A DNA stretch of 64,000 nucleotides from Antrihabitans spumae (GTDB taxonomy: Bacteria > Actinomycetota > Actinomycetes > Mycobacteriales > Mycobacteriaceae). The stretch lies in NCBI RefSeq assembly GCF_043944905.1, contig NZ_JBIMSN010000003.1, forward strand, positions 124,001-188,000, given 5' to 3'. The position numbers were made by a program, and so were the translations under genes. Positions 25,567-34,899 of this stretch are shown here, piece after piece. Under the pieces are notes generated by a model. The model had not been told where the DNA came from and did no database searches. It saw only the letters and a list, made by a program, of their open reading frames with translations. Position 1 is the first letter of the stretch, and every line of letters starts with the position of its first letter.

Positions 25567-26319
25567 CTAGGTGGTGGTGCCGGACGTGCGTGTGTGATCG
25601 ATGACGGTGCGCGCGGATAACGTTCGGGTGATCAGTGAACGCGCGACATCGGCAAGGGCGATGCGGTTGTCGCGTGCGTAGCGACGCAACAGCTCGAAGG
25701 CCTGGTCGAGCTCGATGTCGCCTCGCGCGGCAAGAACACCCTTGGCCTGCTCGAGTAGGACGCGGTTGGCGAGGGTTTGCTGCAGGCCCGCATGGATGGA
25801 TCCGGAGTCAGGCGCGACCTGGCCCGCGACGATGGCAATACTCGCGACGTCGGCCAAACCCTGTGCGAGCGAAAGGTCTTCGGCCGCCAACGATCCGACG
25901 TCGGTTCCGAACAGGCCGAGTGTGCCGAGCACGGTGTCGTGCATTCGCATGGGGACCGCGTGCACCGAAACGAAACCCGCACCGAGGGCGCCGTCGACGA
26001 ACTGTGGCCATACCTCACGTCTACCGACGAGATCGGGCGCGCTGACGGGCGATCCCATCCGGTAGCAGTCGAGGCATGGGCCTTGCTCGCGCTGCAACCG
26101 GAACAGTTCGAGGTTACGAGTGGCTTCCGAGGACGCAGCGACGACATGCAGCACTCGGCTACCGTCGGCGAGAAGAAGACCGGCCGATGCCACGTCCAGC
26201 AATCTGGCGCAGTCGGTTGTCAGGCCGCTCAGCAAGTCGATCACATCGAAGCCGTCGACCATCGTGTTGGCCAACGACACGAAGGCTGCAATCACCTCGC
26301 GTTCACGATCGGAGCTCAT
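25567..26319 (-). CDS. GAF-ANTAR regulator 2
   Basis: 250 residues from ATG 26319. Residues about 15-150 form a GAF sensor domain (DLLSGLTTDCARLLDVASAGLLL, REQGPCLDCYRMGSPV). The C-terminal ANTAR domain (RVLLEQAKGVLAARGDIELDQAFELLRRYARDN) binds tandem RNA hairpins to stop termination in known members. The start is placed at 26319 because it overlaps the stop of the preceding regulator (ATGA). Ligand and RNA target unknown. Confidence 0.85.
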   Translation of the reverse strand: MSSDREREVIAAFVSLANTMVDGFDVIDLLSGLTTDCARLLDVASAGLLLADGSRVLHVVAASSEATRNLELFRLQREQGPCLDCYRMGSPVSAPDLVGRREVWPQFVDGALGAGFVSVHAVPMRMHDTVLGTLGLFGTDVGSLAAEDLSLAQGLADVASIAIVAGQVAPDSGSIHAGLQQTLANRVLLEQAKGVLAARGDIELDQAFELLRRYARDNRIALADVARSLITRTLSARTVIDHTRTSGTTT

Positions 26320-27083
26320 GGTCCCGGCTCCCCGTTCGTCGGCTTGTGCCATAAGGCATCGTCGTCGAGAACGAGCCGACGTTCCACGATGTCCCACGCT
26401 ACTTCGCTCGCCGTCCGACCGACAGCAAACGCGTAGGCGCGTAATCGTGCCAGTGCCTCGGAGGCATCGATATCGAGCCGACCTATAAGCATTCCCGTGG
26501 CCTGGTAGACCTCGACGCGCTGCAGCGACGCTAACTCCGACCAACCGTCGTTACCCTGAGCGACGCTTTCGGCTTCCCAGTCGACATCCGCATTCATCAA
26601 GTCCAGCAACGGAAGTGCGGCAAGATCGGCAGCGAGTAGGCCACCGGCGAGGCTGTCATGGGAGAGCGGTCCGCGTTCGGTGCAGAACAGGTCGAGGACG
26701 CCGATGTTGGCCGCCGCGATCGTGGTCGGGAGAGCGAACACCGCGCGGACGCCGTCCGCGACTGCGGCCGCGGTGAATGCCGGCCAGCGCGGATCGTTCG
26801 GGTGTCCGAGCTCGGCGACGAGCACAGGACGACCGGTCGCGACCGCGTCGATGCACGGACCCTCACCGAAGGTGAATTGAAACTCGTCGACGCGACGGCT
26901 CGATTCGCCGCTCGATCCGAAGGTTCCGCGACTCTCGCCGTCGAGAATGAGTGAGATCGCAGCGCCGTCGACGTGCAGAAGATCGACGCACGCGATGCAC
27001 AATCGGTCGGCCGCCACCAATCCTGTTGCCCCGGACATTGCTGCCGCAAGCTCGCCCCTCATGCGACTGTGAGCGTCCATCAA
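26316..27083 (-). CDS. GAF-ANTAR regulator 1
   Basis: 255 residues. The GAF domain carries the actinobacterial pattern FTFGEGPCIDAVATGRPV; the ANTAR helix pair is VEVYQATGMLIGRLDIDASEALARLRAYAF. It is the first gene of a three-gene minus-strand operon (regulator, regulator, hydrolase), divergent from an iron-regulated ABC transporter. The tandem arrangement of two distinct GAF-ANTAR proteins suggests a heteromeric or two-signal RNA antiterminator; inference only. Confidence 0.85.
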   Translation of the reverse strand: MMDAHSRMRGELAAAMSGATGLVAADRLCIACVDLLHVDGAAISLILDGESRGTFGSSGESSRRVDEFQFTFGEGPCIDAVATGRPVLVAELGHPNDPRWPAFTAAAVADGVRAVFALPTTIAAANIGVLDLFCTERGPLSHDSLAGGLLAADLAALPLLDLMNADVDWEAESVAQGNDGWSELASLQRVEVYQATGMLIGRLDIDASEALARLRAYAFAVGRTASEVAWDIVERRLVLDDDALWHKPTNGEPGP

Positions 27084-27147
27084 AGGTCGATCCGGAAAAA
27101 CATGACGCCCATACTGTCGACTCTACGCACGTAGCAGGGGATTTCCA

Positions 27148-27166
27148 TTTAGTTAGGCTTACCTTG
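27148..27166. promoter_or_regulatory. IdeR/DtxR-type iron box
   Basis: TTTAGTTAGGCTTACCTTG matches the mycobacterial iron box TTAGGTTAGSCTAACCTAA at 14 of 19 positions, with the central GTTAGGCTNACCT intact. It ends 13 bp before the ATG of the ABC exporter gene, so that operon should be repressed by iron-loaded IdeR. Confidence 0.75.
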
Positions 27167-27179
27167 CTAGGGTCGCGCG

Positions 27180-28915
27180 ATGGGGTCGAACACAACACGC
27201 TCACGAGCAGGCTCGGCAATCCTGCTCCGAACCATCACTCGCAATGCTCGACGGTTGAGCATCGGCACGGCGCTCATCAGTTTGCATCAGGTGAGTGAGG
27301 CGTTGGTCCCAGTGGTCATCGGGATCATCGTCGACCGAGCCGTGGAGACGGGCGACGTGTCCATGCTTGCGATATGGCTTGGTGCGCTTGCTCTTCTGTT
27401 CGCGGTCCTGTCGACCGTCTATCGCCTCGGTGCGCGGCAGTTGATGCTCTCGATCGCGACCGAGGCACATCGACTGCGGGTCGAGGTGGCGGCGAAGATT
27501 CTCGATCCCCTTGGTATTCGTACGGAGCTGAGGTCGGGAGACCTGCTGACCGTGTCGACCACCGATGCCGACAGCACGGCGTATCTGCTCGACTACGTGC
27601 CGCGGATCGTCGGTGCGATCACGGCTGCACTCGTCTGCGCAGTAACGCTGGTGGTCATCGACGCCCCGCTCGGGTTCGCCGTGCTCGTAGGCACGCCGGT
27701 CGTGTTGCTCGCACTGCAGTTGAGCGCTCCCGCGATCACTCGTCGGGTTGCCGACCAGCAGGCGATGGCCGGCCGGGCGACATCGGTTGCGACAGACCTG
27801 GTCTCGGGTTTGCGACCGTTGCGGGGATCGGCGCCGAAGCTGCCGCGACGCAGCGCTATCGAGCTGTCAGCCAGCAATCGCTGCGCGCGACCTTGCGCGC
27901 CGCACGGACCCAGGGCAGTTACGCAGGCGTGTCGGCGGCACTGAGTTCGTTGCTCGCGGTGGCGATCGCAATCGCGGCCGGGTGGCTCGCCCTCGACGGT
28001 CGGATCAGCATCGGTGAACTGATCACCGTGATCGGTCTCGCGCAGTTCTTGATCGAGCCGTTCGGTCTGCTTGCCATCGTGCCGAGTTGGGTTGCCGAAG
28101 CGCGGGCATCGGCCGAGCGCATCGCCGACGTGACGACCGCCGAACCAATATTGGCGGACGGCGTTGCGTCGGTCGGTGCAGCGCCCTGCTCGCTCGAGTT
28201 GGTCGGGTTGACCTACGGTGCGCTCGACGGTGTGGATCTCACGGTCGCGGCCAGTGAGTTGGTCGGCGTCGTCACACCGGCACCGACTGCGGGCGACTCC
28301 CTCGTCGCGGTCCTGTCGGGCAGAGTTGCGCGTTCGGACTACGGCGGTGAAATCCTGCTCGGCGGAACGCCGTTGCACACGATCGAGCACGTACAGGCGC
28401 GCAAGAACCTGTTGGTAGAACCACACGACACCGACTTGTTCGCGGGCACGGTCGGTTCGAACGTCACGGTCGGCGCAGGACCGAACGTCGACGAGCGCTT
28501 CGTCGACCGAGTCCTACACGCCTCTGCCGCAATACATGTCGTGACGGTGCATTCCGATGGAATGTCCACGGTGGCGGCCGAACGGGGCGCGAGCCTGTCG
28601 GGAGGCCAGCGGCAACGGGTCGCGTTGGCGAGGGCGCTGCTGACGCAGGCCCCGGTACTGGTGCTGCACGAGCCGACAACTGCGGTGGATGCCGTCACCG
28701 AACACGCCGTTGCAGAGGGTATTTCGTCGCTTCGGCACCGGGCGGGTGACGGGAAGGGCTGCGGCTTCACCACGATCCTGGTGACAAGCAGCCCAGCGTT
28801 GCTCGCCGTGACGGACCGCGTCGTTGTACTCGACTCGGACGGGGTCGTCGCCGAAGGAACGCACGCCGACCTTGCAAGGTCCGACGAGCGTTACCGAAGG
28901 GCAGTGCTGCGATGA
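27180..28915 (+). pseudogene. Heterodimeric ABC exporter, subunit A (single-base frameshift at 27823-27826)
   Basis: Two overlapping frames join into one protein of about 578 residues. The first frame gives the membrane domain up to ATDLVSGLRPLRG; the second continues IGAEAAATQRYRAVSQQSLR. Adding one G to the GGGG at 27823-27826 restores L-R-G-I-G-A-E. The ATPase domain has an intact LSGGQRQRVALARAL, but no Walker A (VVTPAPTAGDSL in its place) and His for the Walker B Asp (VLVLHEPTT). Such half-dead subunits are normal in heterodimeric exporters; the partner at 28912 has the complementary motifs. An iron box upstream suggests siderophore or iron-related export. The frameshift may be a sequencing error. 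Confidence 0.8.
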
Positions 28916-30684
28916 CCGAGCTGCTACCGATCGCTGATTCGGCACGAACGTGGAACTGGTTGCGACGAGCCCTGATTCATCGACGCCGGGACGTATCGTT
29001 CACGCTCGCTGTCGGACTCGTCGGTGCCGCGATGTCCGTAGTGCCGATCTACGTTCTCGGTGCACTCGTCGACCGCGTCACCGACGGCGAACCGACATCG
29101 TCGATCGTCCCGATCGCGGTCGTCATCACGATCGCTGCCTTGCTCGGCGGCCTTGCCTCAGGATTCTCGTCCTACCTTGTTGCCAAGCTCGGCGAAGGTA
29201 TCCTCGCCGAGTTGCGTGAGCTGACCGTGTTGCGGGCGTTGCGGCTTCCGACCCCAGTGCTCGAACGAGTCGGCAAGGGCGACTTGCTTTCTCGTGTCGG
29301 AGCCGACGTCGCTGCGATCGGCAAGGCGGTCACCGATGTCGTACCGACGATGATCTCGTCGTTGCTTCTCGGCGTGCTCAGCATCGTCGCGATGCTCGGT
29401 CTGGATTGGCGCCTCGGTCTTGCTGGTTTGGTGTCGGTCCCGATGTACGCGGTGGCGCTGCGGTGGTACCTCCCGAAGTCCGCTCCTCGTTATGCCGAAG
29501 AGCGGCAAGCGATTGCGGCACGATCGCAGGTCCTTGTGGAGAGCATGGTCGGTATCCGAGCAGTGCACGCTTACGGTTTGGAACGCCGTCATCTGCGGGC
29601 GGTCGACGAGGCGTCGGCACGTGCGCGCGATATCTCGGTCGACGTGTTCACCCTGTTCACTCGGTTCTCCGGCAGGGTCAACCGGGCCGAGTTCTTCGGC
29701 CTCACCGTGATTTTGGTTGTCGGCTTCGTGCTTGTCAGGAGCGGCGACGTGTCGGTCGGGCAGTCGGCTGCCGCCGCGCTGTTGTTCAACCGATTGTTCA
29801 ATCCGATCGGCATGCTGCTGTTCACATTCGACGAGGTGCAAGATGCTGGAGCCAGCCTCGCCCGGCTGGTCGGTGTCGTGGAGATCGCGGACACGAAAGG
29901 CCCTGATTCGATAGGCATCGAGCCGACCGAATCGCTATCTTCCGGTACCGACCTCGACCTCCGCGAGATCGAGTACAGCTACGACGGCGGCGAGCCCGTT
30001 CTCCATGGTGTCAGCATTCATATTGCGGCAGGATCGCGTGTTGCACTCGTTGGTTCTACGGGTGCGGGTAAGTCGACGCTGGCGGCCATCGCTGCGGGTG
30101 TTCTTGTCCCTGATCATGGTTCGGCGCTCGTCGGTGGCGTTGCACTGACGGATATGACCGCCGAGCAGTTGCGCACGCAGGTCGCGATCGTCAGTCAGGA
30201 AGTGCACGTATTTGCAGGGCCGCTGATCGAAGACATCCGGCTGGCTCGGCCGTCGGCAACCGCCGACGAGGTATCGGCCGCACTCGACTCTGTGGGTGCA
30301 CTCGATTGGGTGCGGTCGTTGCCGAACGGACTGCAGACCGAAGTCGGTGAGGGAGCCCACGACCTGAGCGCCGCCAAGGCGCAGCAACTCGCACTCGCCC
30401 GGCTGGTACTTCTCGATCCGGCAGTTGCGGTACTCGACGAAGCGACCGCAGAGGCGGGCAGCCTGGGAGCGCGTTTCCTCGAGCGATCAGCTGGTGCCGC
30501 TACCAAGGGCAGGACGACACTCGTCGTCGCGCATCGTTTGACGCAGGCGGTCGCAGCGGACCGGGTGATCGTCGTCGAACATGGCCGAATCGTCGAGGAG
30601 GGTGCCCACGCCGACCTCGTCGAGGCCGATGGACGGTACGCCAAGCTCTGGAGTGCATGGCAGACAGGTGGAATCGAGCGGTAG
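28912..30684 (+). CDS. Heterodimeric ABC exporter, subunit B
   Basis: 590 residues: six-helix exporter membrane domain followed by an ATPase domain. Walker A (LVGSTGAGKSTL), Q-loop (IVSQEVHVF), Walker B (VAVLDEATAE) and switch His (VVAHRLTQA) are intact, but the signature reads HDLSAAKAQQLALARL instead of LSGGQ. With subunit A this leaves one composite site complete (Walker A of B plus signature of A) and one fully degenerate site. ATG 28912 overlaps the stop of subunit A (ATGA). Substrate unknown; iron control suggests a siderophore or haem-related compound. Confidence 0.88.
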   Translation: MTELLPIADSARTWNWLRRALIHRRRDVSFTLAVGLVGAAMSVVPIYVLGALVDRVTDGEPTSSIVPIAVVITIAALLGGLASGFSSYLVAKLGEGILAELRELTVLRALRLPTPVLERVGKGDLLSRVGADVAAIGKAVTDVVPTMISSLLLGVLSIVAMLGLDWRLGLAGLVSVPMYAVALRWYLPKSAPRYAEERQAIAARSQVLVESMVGIRAVHAYGLERRHLRAVDEASARARDISVDVFTLFTRFSGRVNRAEFFGLTVILVVGFVLVRSGDVSVGQSAAAALLFNRLFNPIGMLLFTFDEVQDAGASLARLVGVVEIADTKGPDSIGIEPTESLSSGTDLDLREIEYSYDGGEPVLHGVSIHIAAGSRVALVGSTGAGKSTLAAIAAGVLVPDHGSALVGGVALTDMTAEQLRTQVAIVSQEVHVFAGPLIEDIRLARPSATADEVSAALDSVGALDWVRSLPNGLQTEVGEGAHDLSAAKAQQLALARLVLLDPAVAVLDEATAEAGSLGARFLERSAGAATKGRTTLVVAHRLTQAVAADRVIVVEHGRIVEEGAHADLVEADGRYAKLWSAWQTGGIER

Positions 30685-30714
30685 CTTCCTGTCCGCACCC
30701 TGTTCGCGCCCCGA

Positions 30715-31904
30715 TCAGGGCTTGCGCGGCACAGGGACGTCTTTGCGCGCTTTGATAGGACCGGTCGATGCAGGCGGGAGAAAGAGGTTGCCGCGCAGGC
30801 TACCGTTCGCGGTACGGACCGCAACCAAGCCCCAGGTGCCGAGTAGTCCCGCGTAGGCGATGACGGCAGCCACGCGAAACGCGGGCAACTGGGTGTGAAT
30901 AGCCAATTGTGTTGTGCCGGTGACGAAGGTACCGACCGGGAAGGTGAGGCTCCACCAGGTGAGGGCGAACGGCATACCCCGGCGGGCTGTGCGGATCGTC
31001 AGCGCGGTTGCAAGTCCGATCCATAGAACTGCGAAGCCCCACACCGGAACTCCGTACAGGATGGCAAAGACGTTCATCCCGTTCGCGAGTCGCGGTTCGA
31101 CGGCAAGTGCCGCGTTGGTGCCGAGTAAACCTGCGGCCGTTATGGATTGACCGAGTGGACCGAGAACGATCCACAGCGTCGGCACCCGCGCCGTTCCGGA
31201 GGTGCCGAAGTGCGCGAGCCGACTCCAGACCATCGTGATGATGATGATCGATGCGAACAGTGACAGCCCGAACATCGCGTAGCAGCCGTATAGCAGCGTC
31301 TGCCGACCGGTGCCCGGCGGTAGGTGCTGGATCAGCAGCGCGCCGGTTGCAGCAGAGACCATCGGCGGAACGATCGGCATCAGCCAACCGCCGAACGCCG
31401 CGTCCGGCTCGACGTTGTGCTGGGTGAACATCAAGTAGGGGATCGTCATTGCGGTGAACAGTCCGCCGACGGTGCCGCCGGTCCACAGGATCCAGTCGAG
31501 AGTGATCGCGGCGGTCTCGCCGATGATGTGCTTGCCGACCAGCAGTGCGCCCGCACCGACGGTCAGCAGCGCCATCGCACCATAGAAATGTGCCATCTGG
31601 GGTTGTAGGCGTGACTGCGTGCGACCGTCGGATGTCGCACCCAGTGTGCGGTGACAGCAACGATCAGCACGGCCAGCAGGACCGCGGCAAGCACCCACAC
31701 GACCCGCGCGAAAACCTGCAGACCCGGAACCTGTACTGGGAGTGTGGCGCCCGCCGTCGCAACGATGCCTGTGCCCATCACGGATGCGAACCAGTTCGGA
31801 CCGAGATGGCCGAGAACCTGCCCCGGTGCCGTCAGTGACGACAACAGCCAGGGCAGGTTCTTGGGGGCGGTTCCGGAAGGGACGTCGGTGCCTTTGTCAG
31901 CCAT
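30715..31904 (-). pseudogene. TDT family (tellurite/C4-dicarboxylate) transporter, frameshifted at 31599-31602
   Basis: The start frame (MADKGTDVPSG, with LGPNWFASVMGTGIVATAG) runs to HAYNP, and the other frame continues QMAHFYGAMALLTVGAG; one extra C in the C4 run (GGGG on the plus strand at 31599-31602) joins them into about 396 residues with ten membrane helices. FASVMGTGIVA and later FGGWLMPIVPPMVSAATG are characteristic of the TDT/TehA-Mae1 family of anion channels and carriers. Known substrates in the family include tellurite, malate and sulfite; nothing here chooses among them. The frameshift is probably a homopolymer error. Confidence 0.8.
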
Positions 31905-31975
31905 GACGATCTCGGAGACCTCTCGCTCGGTGCACACGAAATGCTTTCCGGCGAAACGGTACTCCTCGAAATCGT

Positions 31976-32842
31976 TTACACGGCCGCTTTGAGTTCGGCG
32001 AATTCCTCGTCGGTCAGTGTCAGCGCCGCGGCGTCGATGTTGTCGTCGAGGTGCGCGACCGAGGATGTGCCCGGTATCGGCAGCATGACGGGGGAGCGGC
32101 GCAGCAGCCACGCCAATGCCAGTTGCGACGGCGAGGTATTGTGCTTCTTCGCCAACGTGTCGAGCGGACCACCCGGCGCCGCAAGCTTTCCGGTCGCCAA
32201 TGGGAACCACGGGATGAACGCGATCGAGTTCTGCTCGGCGTAGTTCAGCAGGTCTTCGGCATCGCGATGTGCCAGGTTGTACAGATTCTGGACGGAGGCG
32301 ATGGTCGCGAATTCCGCTGCGGCCTTGACGTCTTCAACGCTGACCTCACTGAGGCCGATGTGCTTGATCTTGCCTTCCTGCTGCAACAATGCCAATTCTC
32401 CGACCTGGTCGGCCAACGGCACCTGCGCATCGATGCGGTGTAGCTGGAAGAGTGGAATCTGTTCGAGCCCAAGGTTTCTCAAGCTCAGTTCGGCCTGCTG
32501 ACGCAGGTATTCAGGGCGACCGACCGGCTTCCAGATGCCGGGACCCGACCTGGTGAGTCCGGCTTTGGTCGCGATGACGACATCGTCCTGGTACGGGTGT
32601 AGCGCCTTGCGCAGCAAGTGTTCGGCGACGACGGGTCCGTAGGAATCCGCTGTGTCGAAGAAGGTCACGCCGCGCTCGACCGCGCGCTGCAGAACTCTGA
32701 CGGCTTCGTCCGGATCCTTGGGATCGCCCCAAACTCCTTCGCCCGTCAACTGCATGGTGCCGTATCCGAGTCGAACGACGGGGGTGTCTCCTCCGATGGA
32801 GAACGTTCCGGACTGTGCGGCGGTCAGTGTGCTCGCTGTCAT
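31976..32842 (-). CDS. Aldo/keto reductase
   Basis: 288 residues, (beta/alpha)8 AKR fold. LGYGTMQLTG at the N-terminus, catalytic Asp and Tyr in FFDTADSYGP, the Lys in VVIATKAGL, and the His of LFQLHRIDAQ form the AKR tetrad; LLRRSPVMLPIPGTSSVAHLDDN binds NADP. It reduces a carbonyl with NADPH in the cytosol; the substrate is not apparent. The ATG at 32842 is preceded by a GGAG and a tandem 13-base direct repeat. The TetR gene at 32911 lies 68 bp upstream in the same direction. Confidence 0.9.
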   Translation of the reverse strand: MTASTLTAAQSGTFSIGGDTPVVRLGYGTMQLTGEGVWGDPKDPDEAVRVLQRAVERGVTFFDTADSYGPVVAEHLLRKALHPYQDDVVIATKAGLTRSGPGIWKPVGRPEYLRQQAELSLRNLGLEQIPLFQLHRIDAQVPLADQVGELALLQQEGKIKHIGLSEVSVEDVKAAAEFATIASVQNLYNLAHRDAEDLLNYAEQNSIAFIPWFPLATGKLAAPGGPLDTLAKKHNTSPSQLALAWLLRRSPVMLPIPGTSSVAHLDDNIDAAALTLTDEEFAELKAAV

Positions 32843-32852
32843 GAGAGGCTCC

Positions 32853-32883
32853 TTAGCTTTGGCAAACGTTAGCTTTGGCAACG
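32853..32883. repeat. Tandem direct repeat in the aldo/keto reductase leader
   Basis: TTAGCTTTGGCAA occurs twice (32853-32865 and 32869-32881), 16 bp apart, each followed by an ACG. A GCAACGTTGC palindrome overlaps the second copy. It lies between a TTATAG -10-like box (minus strand) and the reductase ATG, where an operator would sit. Confidence 0.5.
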
Positions 32884-32910
32884 TTGCTATAACCCAAACC
32901 GCGCTTCCCG

Positions 32911-33579
32911 TTATTCCGAGAAGCGTGGAATCGTTTCGGTCGACCGCCGGTTCTCCAGTCCGTCGAGGATCAGCTCCAGTCCGAACGCGAACTCGTCGCC
33001 GTACGCGTAACCGGGTTGCAGTACGTGCTCGACGGTGAGTTCGGCGAGGTGCGGGTAGTCGCCTGCAGCGAATCGACCCATGATCTGCTGCGCCAGTTCG
33101 ACAGTCTCCTCTTCGGTGTCGAACGGCAAGGCGTGCTCCTGGAGCGCGAAGCCGCAGGTGTAGCTGTCCAGCAGGGACAGGGCGTGGGCGGAGAGTGGTA
33201 TCGAAAAGCCTTCGCCACGTAGCTTTCCGAGCGTGGCGTCGTGATATCGCAGCGTTGCGGGACCCGGCGTGGATCTCGAATCCAGCAATGCGGTTGCCCA
33301 TGGGTGCCGACCGAGGACCTCGCGGGTGCTGACAGCTCGTCTGCGCATGGCGGAGCGCCAGTCGTCCTCGGCGGTCGGCAGTTCGATCTCGCTGTAAATG
33401 CGGTCGATCATGCCGTCGAGGAGGTCGTCCTTGTTGGCGACGTGGTGGTACAGCGACATCGCCTCCACGCCGAGTTCGGTGCCGAGCTTGCGCATCGTGA
33501 GCGAGTCGAGCCCGGCGGCGTCGGCAAGAGCGGTGGCGGTTCGCAGCACGTCGTCCCTCGTCAGGTGAGTTCGTGTCAT
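32911..33579 (-). CDS. TetR family regulator (TetR_C type)
   Basis: 222 residues from ATG 33579. The HTH is DVLRTATALADAAGLDSLTMRKLGTELGVEAMSLYHHVANKDDLLD, the N-terminal form seen in regulators with a TetR_C (tetracycline-repressor type) ligand domain; the C-terminal YTCGFALQEHALPF and GDEFAFGLELILDGL fit that domain. It is divergent from an MDR reductase, and the interval holds two identical-type palindromes. It should repress that reductase and itself, responding to a small lipophilic compound. Confidence 0.88.
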   Translation of the reverse strand: MTRTHLTRDDVLRTATALADAAGLDSLTMRKLGTELGVEAMSLYHHVANKDDLLDGMIDRIYSEIELPTAEDDWRSAMRRRAVSTREVLGRHPWATALLDSRSTPGPATLRYHDATLGKLRGEGFSIPLSAHALSLLDSYTCGFALQEHALPFDTEEETVELAQQIMGRFAAGDYPHLAELTVEHVLQPGYAYGDEFAFGLELILDGLENRRSTETIPRFSE

Positions 33580-33617
33580 CTGCACCCTTCCTATCGGCAG
33601 GCGTTTCGATTGACAGG

Positions 33618-33664
33618 CTTACAGCGTAAGTGTAGGAACGGATGGCACACACTTACAACGTAAG
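33618..33664. promoter_or_regulatory. Twin TetR operators between divergent regulator and reductase
   Basis: CTTAC-AGC-GTAAG at 33618-33630 and CTTAC-AAC-GTAAG at 33652-33664: two palindromes with identical half-sites, centres 34 bp apart. One is near each gene's start. Confidence 0.75.
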
Positions 33665-33681
33665 GGATGAAGAACGTGGTT

Positions 33682-34656
33682 ATGAAAGCGATAGTTCAAG
33701 ACGAATACGGCGAGGCCGCGGCGGTCATGCGCAGCGACAAAATCGACGAGCCCGCCGTTGGTGCCGCAGAGGTCCTCGTCGAGGTCGTCGTTGCAGGCGT
33801 CGATCGTGGGGCGTGGCACCTCACCGCGGGTCTGCCCTATCCGGTCCGCCTTGCGGGCTACGGCGTGCGTGCGCCGAAAGACCCCGTTCGCGGCCGCGAG
33901 TTCGCCGGCCGTGTTGCGGCGGTCGGTTCTGACGTGACCACCTTCGGAATCGGTGACGAGATCTACGGGGTCGGTGAAGGCTGCTTCGCCGAATACGCGC
34001 GGGCGGAGGTGTCGAAGATTGTGCCCAAGCCGAAAAATCTCACCTTCGAGCAGGCGGCTGCGACGCCGATTTCGGCGCTGACGGCGTTGCAGGCGGTACG
34101 CGATCAGGCCAAGGTGCAAGCCGGTCAGACGGTGCTGATCATCGGTGCATCAGGGGGCGTCGGAACGTTCGCGGTGCAGATCGCAAAGGCCTTCGGGGCT
34201 GTCGTCACCGCGGTGTGCAGCACGACGAAAGTTGATCTGGTTCGTTCGATCGGCGCCGATCACGTCGTCGACTATTCGACCGAGGATATCGGCGCGAACG
34301 GGGTCCGCTACGACGCCGTCCTCGATATCGGCGGCGGTAGGTCGCTGACCGAGTTGCGTCGCCTACTGGAACCGAAAGGCACGTTGGTGATCGTAGGAAG
34401 CGAAACCGGCGGACGTTGGCTCGGCGGCATCGATCGCCAGCTCCGCGCCCTGCTGCTGTCGCCCTTCGTCAGCCAGAAATTGACCATGTTCGTGTCGTCG
34501 GAAAATGCGGCAGACCTCGCGGCCATCTCGGCGTTGATCGAGGCCGGCCAGGTAATACCCGTCGTCGATCGCGTGTTCCCGCTGAACGAGACGGCCGCGG
34601 CCATCACCTACATGAGGGATGGCCACGTCCGTGGAAAGGTCGTCGTCACCATCTGA
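33682..34656 (+). CDS. NAD(P)-dependent alcohol dehydrogenase/quinone reductase (MDR superfamily)
   Basis: 324 residues from ATG 33682 (MKAIVQDEYG, the usual start of this group); ATG 33667 is an alternative but abuts the operator with no room for a ribosome site. NADPH motif IIGASGGVGTFAVQIAKAFGA near residue 155; no zinc cysteines. PVRGREFAGRVAAVG and the C-terminal DGHVRGKVVVTI fit zinc-free MDR enzymes that reduce quinones or alkenals. Divergent from and very likely repressed by the adjacent TetR. Confidence 0.87.
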   Translation: MKAIVQDEYGEAAAVMRSDKIDEPAVGAAEVLVEVVVAGVDRGAWHLTAGLPYPVRLAGYGVRAPKDPVRGREFAGRVAAVGSDVTTFGIGDEIYGVGEGCFAEYARAEVSKIVPKPKNLTFEQAAATPISALTALQAVRDQAKVQAGQTVLIIGASGGVGTFAVQIAKAFGAVVTAVCSTTKVDLVRSIGADHVVDYSTEDIGANGVRYDAVLDIGGGRSLTELRRLLEPKGTLVIVGSETGGRWLGGIDRQLRALLLSPFVSQKLTMFVSSENAADLAAISALIEAGQVIPVVDRVFPLNETAAAITYMRDGHVRGKVVVTI

Positions 34657-34695
34657 AACAGGACGGTGTGCAACGACGACCGCGACTGTCGAGAA

Positions 34696-34899
34696 CTACG
34701 AAGCGAGGGTGATCGGTGCTGCGATGACCGGGGCTGCTGAGACCATCGCGCTGTCCGGGATGCCGAGCATGGCGAGCAGCAGCCTGCATTCGTCCGCATC
34801 GACCGACTGGCCTGCGACGAGTCGTTGCGCTTGACGGAAGGTGACTGTCTCCAGCTCGGTGAAGGTCGGTTCGAGTTCTGACATGTCGAAAGCGGGCAC
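34696..34899 (-). CDS. Small protein of unknown function (67 residues)
   Basis: GTG 34897-34899 is preceded by AGAGG. Third codon positions are strongly G/C, as in neighbouring genes, and the sequence is a plausible helical protein (ETVTFRQAQRLVAGQSVDAD, then CRLLLAMLGIP). No motif or family is recognised. It is convergent with the MDR gene. The codon pattern supports it; nothing gives a function. Confidence 0.5.
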   Translation of the reverse strand: MPAFDMSELEPTFTELETVTFRQAQRLVAGQSVDADECRLLLAMLGIPDSAMVSAAPVIAAPITLAS

